A DNA stretch of 64,000 bases, from the NCBI GenBank assembly GCA_030268105.1, contig BSDZ01000089.1, forward strand, positions 2,108,001 to 2,172,000. Reading direction: 5' to 3'. The notes beneath the pieces are model-generated. The model was not told the origin of the DNA. It made no database searches and worked only from the letters and a program-made list of their open reading frames with translations. Source of the stretch: Volvox africanus (lineage: Eukaryota > Chlorophyta > Chlorophyceae > Chlamydomonadales > Volvocaceae). The position numbers and the translations under genes were made by a program. Below, piece after piece: positions 12,440 through 23,600 of this stretch; within the stretch, counting starts at the first letter, position 1; every line of letters begins with the position of its first letter.

Positions 12440-13693
12440 TTAAAGCTTGACGTCGATTATCATATCGTCCTCCATATCCAGGGATGTCGGCGTCTCTGTA
12501 GACATTTTGGCCAGGTCGTCTCCATCAAACAAAAACCTGCAAGCATGATTCATAACATGGCAAGGGCGACCGCAAGCTATGACCATGAGTTAAAGCATTC
12601 AGTACCTGATGCTGCTTCTGTAAACAGGATTTCAAACAGGAGATGCAGGCAACATATGGTATCGTGATACCTCTTAAGCCCTTCACGTCCCATTATGGAT
12701 GGAGCTGCAACATTGCACGAGGCACTTCCCTGCCGCTTAGCTCGTTTACTTCCTGGGGTCCGCCAAGAACATAACCCTAACTGATATTACCAGCCTTCGC
12801 AGGCATCGCCCAGGGGTCCCGTCACACCAAACTCACTTAATCCTGTTTGGGTCGCTGCAAAGGGAGCGCTCCTTCGCAATTGCTCTGAATTTTTGTATCA
12901 TCTTCTCGAAGGGTTCCGTCTTAACAACTCGCATCTTAATGCACTCGTCCTTGTTACGGCCCCAAATAAGCTTGAGTTGTACACGCTCCTCGGTGAGTAA
13001 TTCCTTTTCCACCCTGCTGCTTGTCCGAGCGATGCCTGGCCTGACACCCGCGGACTCCTGTATGCTGCGATCATCGTGGGCCGAAACATCTGCGATCACC
13101 ACCTCGTGATCGCTCAGTTCCTGCACATCGACGGCAAAAGCGGTCCTGTGCACATTGCCGGCCAAAGGCAACCGGCTGGCCAGGTGCGACAGGCCCAGAC
13201 CCTGCAGCCCCGACACACTGGGCATAGGGGATAGCTCTTCATCAGCATCCAGCTGGTTCTCCCACTCGGTGACTTGCTGCAGAGCGTGAAGCAGCTCCTG
13301 CTCCTTGGCCAAGGAATCTTGTGTTGTGGGGTTAAGATTTCCAACCGCGGACGTTGTCGTGGGTGCCGTCCTGGGTGCCAGATTCTGAGGGGCTCCCCTG
13401 GCGGACCCCACGTCCCCCTGGTGGGTATGTACCACTGGCGATGTCATCAAGACGAGGTCATCGTCATCATCAGTGTCATCAAACAGGATGGTTGTTTGCA
13501 ATGGGGCAGGCAAGGCCCCCAGGTTGGCAGCTGGTAAAACTGCCCTGCGCTTGCTCCCGTTGGCATGATTCCGGCCTTTGCGCTTCCTGCCAGTGTCGTT
13601 CACCTGTACGTCTACTTTTCCTGGAGAGGGGACCCCCCAGGCTCCCCCGTTATCTTGGTGATCATCATCGTCGTAATCCCAAAGGTCGCTCAT
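12440..13693 (-). CDS. Rad60/NIP45-type protein with C-terminal SUMO-like domain
   Basis: This is a two-exon gene: exon 1 at 13,693-12,837 (ATG at 13,693) and exon 2 at 12,536-12,440 (TAA), joined AA|GTGAGT ... GCAG|G in phase, giving 317 aa. The N-terminus is acidic (WDYDDDDHQD), followed by a basic patch (GRKRKGRNHANGSKRR) that may be a nuclear signal, then a second acidic run (DDTDDDDD). The last roughly 75 residues fit a Rad60-SLD/ubiquitin-like fold: RVQLKLIWGRNKDECIKMR at the start, then FLFDGDDL, then the acidic end DMEDDMIIDV, which is where SUMO-like domains carry their DxL/DME-type turn. By family, such proteins (Rad60, Esc2, NIP45) are nuclear SUMO-pathway partners in DNA repair and replication. 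The hydrophobic-acidic VVIADV could be a SUMO-interacting motif (inference). There is only one SUMO-like domain, whereas Rad60 and NIP45 usually have two. Confidence 0.75.
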
Positions 13694-15496
13694 CCTGCAA
13701 CCTTCCGCAGCTCTGCCGCCTTGCGGCTGGCAACTCCAAATTAGTATACAGCCCTGGCTTCAATTCCAATTATCTGTACCTTCACGCAGACAGAACATTT
13801 GCGAAAAAATAAATCAGGCATATTCCAATCCGTCGACTAAAACCTTTGCGGTTGACAGGATAAGCTGTCAGCCGGGTGGGTATTCGAGCGATTCCGAACC
13901 TATCAAGTTTATATGCATTCCACAAGCGGGGCTAAGGATGACCGATGAGAATGAAATTAGTCACTGCCAATAACAATTATGCCACTCTTGTGCAAGGTCT
14001 GAGGTGAGGACATCGCCTGTTAGGGCCCAACTGGTGATCATGATAAATAAATACTTTAGCAGCGTATAAAATTACCTAACACGGCAATTTACTCGTGATG
14101 ACCGTGGCCACAAGGTTCCAAGTTGCGTGCCCTTGACGAGCCGCCCACTGTCCATCAAGTTTCAAAATATTAAATTTTGGAAATATCATATGTAATTCGC
14201 TAGTCCAAGGTCCCTCACCAGTGGTTCCCAGTAGGCTGGTTAAAAAAATTTCTCATATGGACATTTACTACCAGTAAGCATAAGACGGAAAGGCCAGTAA
14301 AACGGACAAATTTGCAAACCACAGTGTCAGAATTTTGCACGTCGTGAGGGAATCCCAATTTCATAAGGCCTATAATGTCGGCACCTATAACTCAACTGCG
14401 GCTCTCTTGGAACGATAGCATGATGGCATTATGGACACGTATGGACAGCCCAAAAGTCTTTTAGCTACGGCGGGCCTATGATACCTAGATCCAAGCAATC
14501 GAGTTTGAACACAGAGTGAGAATTCCGATATTTGGTGGGGAATGATTGATATAAGGGCTGCTGCATATGGAGAGAGAACCATAGGTCGATTTAGGCAAAC
14601 ATATTGACATGTTGCCCCACGTATGAAGCAAGCGTCGTATGCAGTACACAGCTCTTGACTTCTTCACCTAACAAAAAGGTAACGAACACGCAACTTATTG
14701 GTTCGCAGGGCCCTCATAGATAGGCCGAATGAAACCTCGTTGCTTAGGACAAAACGGACGCCTTGCGCATACAGGTACACAAAAAAGTAGTAAAGCCGTT
14801 AAGACTTAAGAGTCTTAACAAGCCGAAACCCTCAAGCCTCCAAAGCTGCATTCGAAACTCAAATATCACACTGTCCCTGGAGAAGCGCCAACTGGAGTAA
14901 GGGGAAACCGACCTGGCCTCCATTACGGTTGAGATGCCGCCTTTTTTCACAAATGCCTTTGGCACCTAAGCTGTAGCCTACATGTAGAAAGTTGGGACTT
15001 AAAACCAAACTGATTCCGAAACCCAAAGTACGGCGACCCACTTCCGAGAGGTCCTTCTGCTACCCTTAACCGCATTGAGGAAAGGCCCAACATGTCATCT
15101 CTCCTGAGTAGTATTACTCGCATGCCCTAACAGCCGAGCTAAAACTCTCAGATAATTTAGGTATGTCGCATACACACCCTACGCTCGTGTACCGCCATCC
15201 TAGGCATCCCCGACTCATTTTCATATCTTCAACCCATTTTCATTTGAACTCCCAATCCACCCTCCCTCTTGCCAATGCACAAACAACGGCAAGCAAGTTC
15301 AGCAACCCTGTACCTTCCATCTAACAGTTATAGAAACTCAAAAATAGTACATCACCATCCATGTGTCGATGTGGTTAATATTATCTAGCAGCCCCGAGGA
15401 TGCCCCATGCACACCAGATCCACACCAGGAGCTGGCCCTGCCACTCCAGGACAAAACAGGAGGAATTAAACTTGCAGCAATAACACGAATTCTTAG
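13694..15496. other. Gene-poor, AT-richer stretch
   Basis: The first few hundred bases should contain the promoter of the Rad60-like gene. Beyond that I see no convincing exon, repeat array or RNA gene. Short open frames on both strands lack splice context and family motifs. Confidence 0.45.
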
Positions 15497-15623
15497 TTAT
15501 TTATTCACTTCTGCATATCTAGTGCCTGTGATGGGAAAATCGTATTGCGGTATCTCCACATATTTGTCCTCCTCTTCACCCTCGCCCGCAGCCGTCAGGG
15601 GCTCCTTCATCACAAAGTACCCC
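15497..15623 (-). CDS. Probable C-terminal exon of an unrecognised minus-strand gene
   Basis: On the minus strand a TTGTAG acceptor is followed at 15,623 by an open stretch of 41 residues to a TAA at 15,497. It has coding-like composition: GYFVMKEPLT, then AAGEGEEEDKYVEIPQYDF, then PITGTRYAEVNK at the end. The incoming phase is 2. Another possible terminal segment lies upstream on the same strand: after a CACCAG acceptor near 15,925, GTLYELALTEGLGLK runs to a TGA at 15,866. That stop prevents the two from being simply joined. I do not recognise either. They may be the end of a gene whose other exons were not resolved, or relics. Confidence 0.35.
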
Positions 15624-17609
15624 CTACAATATGTACGTAAGGCGAGCAGGGCAAGATGCAGGGGACAATTGTTGTATGTGAGAAGTGGTGCTGTATGTGT
15701 CTGTGTGTACATAGGCCCATTTTTGTAATAGATGTATGCTCTGCGACTTATACACACCAATCAGCTAAGAACGGACCACCGTAGCAACAGGCGAGCGACA
15801 CATACAGTGTCCTCTGAACCGTGGACGGAGGGGTAGCTGACAAACTCAAACTCACCACCCGGGCGTCAGCGCTCGCTGCTGATCTTGAGCCCCAGTCCCT
15901 CCGTCAGGGCCAGCTCATATAGCGTACCCTGGTGGGACGGAATCGACGAAAACCACACCCAGATGGGTGAAACAAATGGACGCGCTGAACAAAAAAGGCC
16001 CATCACATGCCAGGAAGCAACTTGCAATCCTCTGCCGCAGTCATCGGGGTCCTTCTGCTGCCGCGCTGAACCCTGACACCGCCAGCACCAGCCGGAGTGC
16101 GGAGCGGCGGGGCTACGTACTGCCTTGGCCCACCTCAATAACACTGCATCAAAAACAGTTGTATTAAGAGGTCCCGATGAAAGGTGGCAGCCGTTTGCAT
16201 GCGCCTTGAAATATGTCATCCCACCAAGCCCAGCAAAGCTCCCTCCATAGGGAGTTGCCAGCGATGTGTGATCCAGGGAAGAACATCCTCAGCTGGAAGG
16301 CCCAACACCTCAATTCCAATAGCCAAGAGGTGCCATCGGTGCAACTTGTAGGTCTCAGCCTAGATGTAGACTAACCCGCTTCCAGCCACCTGCGCGTTCA
16401 ACCCTGCTGGCTCTTGGGTAAGCCCACCTGCTGTCCCTGGGGTGACCCCGCCTCTGACAATGCAAGCACCACAGTTAGCCTCCCAGCTGGGCCCCGGTGG
16501 GCACTACCACGAGGAGGAATTTGCCTGCTCCAGAACAGACCTCGCCCACAGACCCAAGCCTGGTGCCTGCTTACCTCACCCCATCGCATCAGTCCTGGGT
16601 CCCGCACCCACCAAGTTGAGGCAAGAGTTTACCCGGTGCTGTACACATCTGTCAACACGAGGAAGGCTGTCCAAGCCCTGACCCGTCTCCATGTGTAACA
16701 AGCCGAATCCCCTGCACACAAATGGGCCTCAGAAGCGGCCAAGCGCAAAAGCACCCAAGCAGGAGAAAACTTTTCCTATTGGTTACATTAAGCAGGCCAT
16801 TTGGTATGGGATGGTTAATAGAGGACATCGTGGCATTTCAGACGACGGTTGTACGTTGGCGGCATCTTCCGCGATGGTGATGGGGTCCGGGGCCATTGTC
16901 GCTTCTGCGAGTTGCGGGCCAACCGCACACGGTGTCGGTGCGGGGCTGTGGTCTAATAGTCGAAACTATGTTCCGGATAAAGCTTGCCAAAAGGGTACGC
17001 TCGCATCTGGGATAGATGCTAATTAGGAATGGATGGTAGTTGCGCCATTGCTCCTTGTCGTCCATTCGGATTCTGCAAGAATCTGGTGACGGCGCCCCGA
17101 CGGTTGGACCCGTTGACCCGCTCTAGCAGAAACGTTTAATGCCGGCTGTGTCTATGCATCTTAATCATTATCCTAGAAGTATGTAATAGATTAAGATAGT
17201 TTTATTGAAATAGACACAGCTGTGACACGACAACGATTGAAGGCAAGATTATTGAAAATAGATTGCTTAATAACAAACAACGAAATCGCAAAGAAAGCTC
17301 GGGGGCGTAAGCTCTTAGGACTCCAACAGCTAGCAAGGACTGCCATGTGCCGTACTCGAAGGGCCCATGATGCGTAAAACCGATTTTCAGCCAGCCCCAA
17401 TTCCCCCGTTGAAAACCATCGCTTTAACACATATGGATCCTCACGCTTAAGTCCTTGTAGGTATAATCTTTTTAATCCATCTTAAGCATTCCTTGGTATT
17501 CTGCCGGCCAACATTCCGAATTGCAATCCAGTTATATTGCAAGTATAGAGAGATATCACTCAACATTCTATTTTTCCTTGTAACCTAGTTCGAAACCTCT
17601 ATAAGTGAT
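15624..17609. other. Stretch with weak coding hints only
   Basis: The minus strand is open at 15,866-16,219 (ATG at 16,219, 117 codons) and the plus strand from ATG 16,460 to a stop at 16,679-16,681 (73 codons). Neither shows a recognised motif or a clear splice chain. 17,065-16,838 on the minus strand is open for 75 codons from an ATG, also without a family match. The last few hundred bases should be the promoter of the coiled-coil gene that starts near 17,610. Confidence 0.35.
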
Positions 17610-20600
17610 ATGGACCGCGATGAGGTTAGATATGGGTTTGTTGGAGGCATGATTCTACATGTCTGAAATGTTAAAAAATAATAATTCTAAGATCGAAAAA
17701 TTTGTTGCAGGTTGAGGGCGTGAAGTGGGACGCTTGGAACCGGGCATTAGCCAGCGTAGCTGGTATCCTTGCTGTTGGTGGGCGAAGAGACGACGGCGCT
17801 TTGGATCAACTCTACAATATCGCCGTGGAGCTACGGGAAAGGCTACGTTACAGGTTAGATGGCGTGTGTGGTGGGCGTTGAAGGCGTCTTGCATTAAAAG
17901 TTAAAAATTACTTTAATAATGTTGGCTGTTTTAGGAAGAATGTCAGCATAGTTGTAAGCAAATCGGATTAAAGACATCGGGACTCGCGTTGCTTTGATTT
18001 CCGTAAGCATTCACAGGGCATGCTCTCGATAACAATTGATTGCGACCGCCTTTGCCAATATTCAAGCACATAAGGGTTCCCTTCAGCTCCTGCCTATATG
18101 AAGCTGAAGCCAACCCGGCAACCAGGGTGTTCCTTCTGCAAGAAATTAAATTCACGCGAAAACTTAACATAAACAGGGGGTATTCATTAATGATTTTGCT
18201 GCCAAAGGGCTATCTCTATTGCCTCGGTCGTTAAATTTTGGCCGACTCTATCTGGCTAGGACGAGTAACGCCCGTTGGCTGGGTATCTGCATAGGCACCG
18301 GTGCATCTTTCATCTCTGTCTGATATCCAACTTTAACTGTACTACAACAAGACCTTGGCAGACATGGGATATATCTTTCCTGACCGTTTGCTATAACCAC
18401 ATACCGGAAGAAATCCGATACCCTTACCGCCTTTGCTTTCTTTCCCGGCATTGTGCGCGCAAGTTATGGCATGCCCATAGTGCTACCTCCTCTCGGTGCA
18501 TTACCATTCAGCCATGCCTTCGCAGCAGCCCAATACATAGGAAGCTCGAAAACGCAGTTGAGCTGTTTTCAAGCTGTATGTTCAACCCGGCTACCCAGTT
18601 CTAGATGCCTATCTCATCAAATCTTGGTATGTTCTTGGCATGTCCCTAGCGGCGGCCTGACAGTAAGACTACCCTTTCTTTCTTCGTTGGCTTCGCAGTC
18701 AGGGCCGGCTCCGGGGCCTGAAGCAAGAGCTCTCTGTCACGGTCGCGGCTACCCGCTCGGAGCGCCATGAGGCCATGGCCAGGCTGCAGGAGCTGGAGAC
18801 TGAGGTGGCGCGGCTGGCAGGCGCGGTGAGTGCTACGGGGGTTGGGGAGATTGAGGTGTTCTATCACGTTCACACACACATTACGCAATATGCAAAAATT
18901 TGGAATTTGGCCCGCTCCTGGATCTGCCACGACCAGCTGGATCCCGCATTTTTCAAACTTTCTGTTGTTCACCCTCCAATACATGTTTCCATCGAGTTCC
19001 CTCTCCCGTTTGCCCCTTTGTTAGGTCCAAGCCCAGGGCACCACTCTCGCTGCTCGTGAGACGGTCTCGCAGTCACAGGTGGGTAAAGGCCGCTAAGGGA
19101 TCGTGGTAACGGTGGCACCTGCAGGCGATCGAAGGTCGCTTCCGATACAGCACTGTGCATGTATTGCTGAATGTGGGAGGCGGTAAGCCTAGGCTAACGC
19201 AAGGTCGCAGTCACGTATTGTTCCCAGTCATGTCTCATGCGCCCTTGCAGGCCGCGGAGAACGACCAGCTGCGGCGGCACATCGCTGCGCTCGAGAGACA
19301 GCTGCAGGTGCGATCCTGCAGTTGCAGGGTTTTGGGTTTGTGGCACTACTTGTGACAAATATACCGAATTTCGCGGTCTTCGGGCAAGGGATCGGCAATG
19401 TGTGTGCCCGGGGATGCGATGTTGACAGGCGCTCCGCTTCCAGGGAACATGGCGCCATGCTGGGTGGCTGACTAGCGATTGGCTGGCAGGAAAGCCGGCT
19501 GGGCGGTTGGGCGCTCAGCAGGCCACGGCATAGCCGGTGAGGGAGTGGACTCTCATCTACGCCAGGGTCGTCCGACCCAACAATTTGATTTCACTTCTGT
19601 TGGGCGCTAAGTTCTTTCCCAAAGTTGTTCTTCGTTTGCCGGTCTACCTTGCTGCAGTCTGCGTCCGTCTTCTCCCTTCCGTCGCACTGCACCGTCCTGA
19701 TTCCGCGTCCCCCTTTCCATCCCCGCTCTCCGGACCTGCTTGGCTGGACATGGGCACGTCCGTGTTCCAAACCGTGGGCTTCACCCACCTTGTGGAAACA
19801 TGCACTCCTCATGCAACTCCTTACCCATGCTGCGGCCGTAGCGATCTGAGGAGGACAGGTTGGTAGGATAGGGGGTGGCGGTGTTTGGACACTGCTTGTT
19901 TTATCCTGGTATATTTTTGGGTGGGCGTTTCAGGATTTGCTTACGGTCGGTACGTCCGCAGTCCGGGGTGCTGAGGGTGCCTGATGAGGGAGGCATTGAG
20001 TGTTTGGTCGCTGGGCGTCGGAGTTTTAGCTTGTTCAATAGTAACGGGTATGTGTCTGTGTAATCAGTGCGGCAGGTAGTTAGGCGTTATGCTGACCGGC
20101 ATTTTCACTTTGGAAGGTTGGGGGGTTGCGTGGCAAGGGGGGCACGCGGATTATAGAGAAAGGGCGAGGGGGATCTTGTATGATAATCGGACCCTGTTGG
20201 CTGGGGCCCAGTAGGGGGGGGGAGTTGGGGGGAAAGTCCTTCTGCGATGCACAGAGGTGTTCCTTGTGTTTCATATATCACGACTTTAGAAACCGTTGTT
20301 GTGGGTGTTGTGGTGTATGGCCTGTCGCCTGGTACCGCGGCCCCTTATGTTAACATTCACCGTACGATGTCCATAAATTCAGGCGGGTGACCATGGTGGA
20401 GCGCAATGATGCGTTGCGGCACCTGGAGCGGATGACTAAGCTGCTCGAGGTGTGGGGGCAGGGCGCGAGCGAGCGGGGAAGGTATAACTTACCGAGAGGG
20501 TCAGGGGATAGGAAACCAAGCACAGGGGAACGAGGAAAGGAGGGCCGATATCCCCTTCTGGAGGAACAGGGGCTGGCCTGGCTAGACGGGATAGGAAAAG

Positions 20601-23600
20601 GATAAGAGGGGAGTAATTCGCATAATGTTGGGGCATGGGGAGGTCAATGCAACCACGGGCAGTTTGTCCGCCAGCGCCATGTTCGTGTGACCGGTATCTC
20701 TGATCGTATCATGCAAAGTTCCCCGTCAGTGCACATTATGTAACCGAGCGCGGAAGTTGCGCACCGCCATCCCTACAAATGTGCCAATCCTGCTAACCGC
20801 CGATTTGTCCTCACACCGTGCTTGCAGACGCTCGCTCGTTCTCTTTGTCAATCTGCGTGATGTCTATCCATCTGTCCACCCGTCCATCCGCAGGAGTCAG
20901 AGGGCCGCGTGGCAGAGGTGCAGGGCGAGCACAATCGCCTACTAGGTGAGGAGTAGGGGGTGGTGGAAGCCTGGAGTGGGTCCATGCTATCGGGAAAATA
21001 GGCCGCAACTGCGCAGCTCCGATTTCGTGTATGCGGATGAAGGGTGCAGGGCAGGGAGAAATTACAGCCTAAAGGGGTGATCCTGACCTCGACATTGATT
21101 TGAGTATGGGCAGCGTCTGCCAATGCTCCCGGGGAGATCCACGAATGATTCTGCCTGTAGGAAACGCATCTTCGGGGCAGCTGTATCTCACGGAGATGCT
21201 ATGCACACCCAGGCATATACACATGACGGGATATGTTATAGATTCATGGTAGTTATAAAGAAACGTGCAACGCCCTGCATGTTTCGCTCATCTCAACAAT
21301 TAGCACGTCCCAATCCAAAGCACATCACTTCCAATACATCCCGACGAAGGCGAGCTGGTGGTCACCAAGGGCCGCCTGGCCGACATGTCCGCACTGGAGA
21401 CACTGTACGGCGCCGCGCGGGACGAGCTCCAACGTCTGGATAAAGAGAACCTGGAACTCAAGGACATGGTGGCAGCCGGGGCCGTGCAGCTGGGACGCAG
21501 CCGCATCCTGGAAGCGCTGGGCATTCCCGACAAACCCGCCACAGAGCGGTCGACGGCAACGCCACGCACGCGCAGAAGCCGGCCTGGCACACCAGGCGCG
21601 ACGACGGCAATTATGAGCTACGGGGGGTCTCCTGGATCGGTAGGGCTGGCAGCGGGAGGCCTCCGGCTGGGCAGCGATCGGAGCCGCAGTGCGCCACGGT
21701 CGCGGCGGGGAACATCACTACCGTCCGGTGAGGCCATGGGTTTTGACGTGGGTATCAGTATGCCTAGGAAGGCCTAGTAGGATCTCTTGCAAAACTTGGC
21801 CAGGTTGGATAGGCTCTCATTTGCTTCATTATTATGATGTTTTGAGGACGTGGTTCTAACTGAGCGCTAGTCCCGACTGGACGGCGTATGTATTGGGTCA
21901 CGTTGGCGCTACGATGGTGGTATAATACCTCATTATTGAGGGCCTCAGGAATTTTGTTAGGCCTGCTCAGCGACATGCGACCAGCGTTACCTTGGCTTCT
22001 CAGTTCCTCTAGCTCGTTGAATGGGTAAGCTTCGGTTTCTTAGGTTTTCACACTACAGCCCCCGGAAAGTGGCTAGGCGGGGGGCACTATTCTTCAGCCC
22101 TCTACCGCTGATGCTGTGCTTCATTCCACCCTCCATCGTTCGTTTCCCTGCCCCAAGCGCCAATTTAACGCCGCGTGCCTCTTCATTCATGGCATTGCAT
22201 TATCCTTCTGAACCGCCCCGGGCCCTTGCTTCCCCGCCCAACCGCAGGATCCATTTCTGGGCCCCCATCCCCCGCCGGGAGGCTACAGGTGTCCTCCCCA
22301 CGTGCAGCCTCGCGCGCGCATTCTCTCTCTCACTTCCAATCCAATTCTCAGTCTCCCTCCCTGGAGGATCCCGTCAGTGAAATGGCCTTCCTGGGGCCGC
22401 CTTCCGCCGCCTACCCGCCAGACCCCGAGAACTACCTTTTCTACCGAGTAGGAGGGGGCTATGAGCCGAAGGTGGTAAGTGAGGAATGGTATGCGGTGGG
22501 AAAGCAACTATCCAGGTCGATAATAATAGTAACGCGGTGGATTGAACGGGATGAGCTCGATCTTGGGCTGTAATGCATGTGTGTCATCGCACCCCGACAG
22601 AGTGTTGTAGTACTGTCGGAGAGGAGGCGCTTTGGATTTGCGATGGCTACGGGTATTCACTGAGACCTCAGCTCAGACTTCCTTGACCCTTGAATGATGT
22701 GACGATATGGAAGGGTGCCCTTCATGGTTGAATCTGTGCACAAAGGCGAAGAGGGAAGCTGCGCTCAGGGGCCTTGGAGATTCCAACTTACGTCGGAGGA
22801 AGTGACATCATAGGAAATAGGTTCTCCCATTGAGACAGTGTACTATTGCTCCAACCTGCCCTAATCTTCTGCTCTCCACTCTTTCCCGATTCTCCACCCT
22901 TCCCTTACTTAGCACTCGCGGTCACGTTTCCCCCCCCCCCCCCTCCCTGGATGCTACCAATGCAATTCCCTAGAACCCCACTCAGCCAACCAATCCGCAA
23001 CCCCGAGCAAGCGGCTGGGTGCCCAAGGATGTCGTTCGGCTAATTCAGGTTCGTGTTTGAACCGTGGTGACTAACGGGGATATCGTCATGGCCTTTGTGG
23101 GTTTCGAGCACCTGGAGAAAGATTGCCGCAGACGGCAGTTGGAGGGAGCGTATGTGTACAGCACCATCGCCTCTTCCACTCCAATTTTGCCCTGGCCACA
23201 GCTGCGTCAGCTGCTGCATAAAGCCTAGCCCTATTGCTTCGCCTTCTCCTTATTTCTCCCCCTCCTGTCTAAACTATGCATGTCGCTCAGAGCGCGCTTT
23301 ATTGCGGCGCCCTCACGAGTAGTCGATACTCGTTACTGCTTTCGGTCTTAACATGGCCTTAGGAAACCCCGTCTGGCAACAGATCTATGCCTCTTCCTTT
23401 GCTTTATTTCATCTCTTCAAGGGAATTATAGTGTTCGAGAGCCCGGTTGCATGGACTGGCTTAGTCGCCTGGGAGAGCCTAGGCGATGTCACGACGTTTT
23501 ACCGTACCTCAGACACATATAATGCCTCCATCCATTACGTGGAGCTCTGCTGAACCGCACCGATAATCGTATCGTGGGTTACTGAAGTTGATCTATGGCA

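Noticed and set aside
13274..13812. Long plus-strand frames antisense to the Rad60-like gene
   Set aside because: They mirror the minus-strand coding sequence, and only that strand shows a recognised domain and in-phase splicing.
21728..21777. Apparent C-terminus (EAMGFDVGISMPRKA stop) of a gene ending at 21,777
   Set aside because: A strong GTGAGG donor at 21,728 joins in phase to an exon at 22,248 that continues the same Ser/Pro-rich protein, so the stop lies in an intron.
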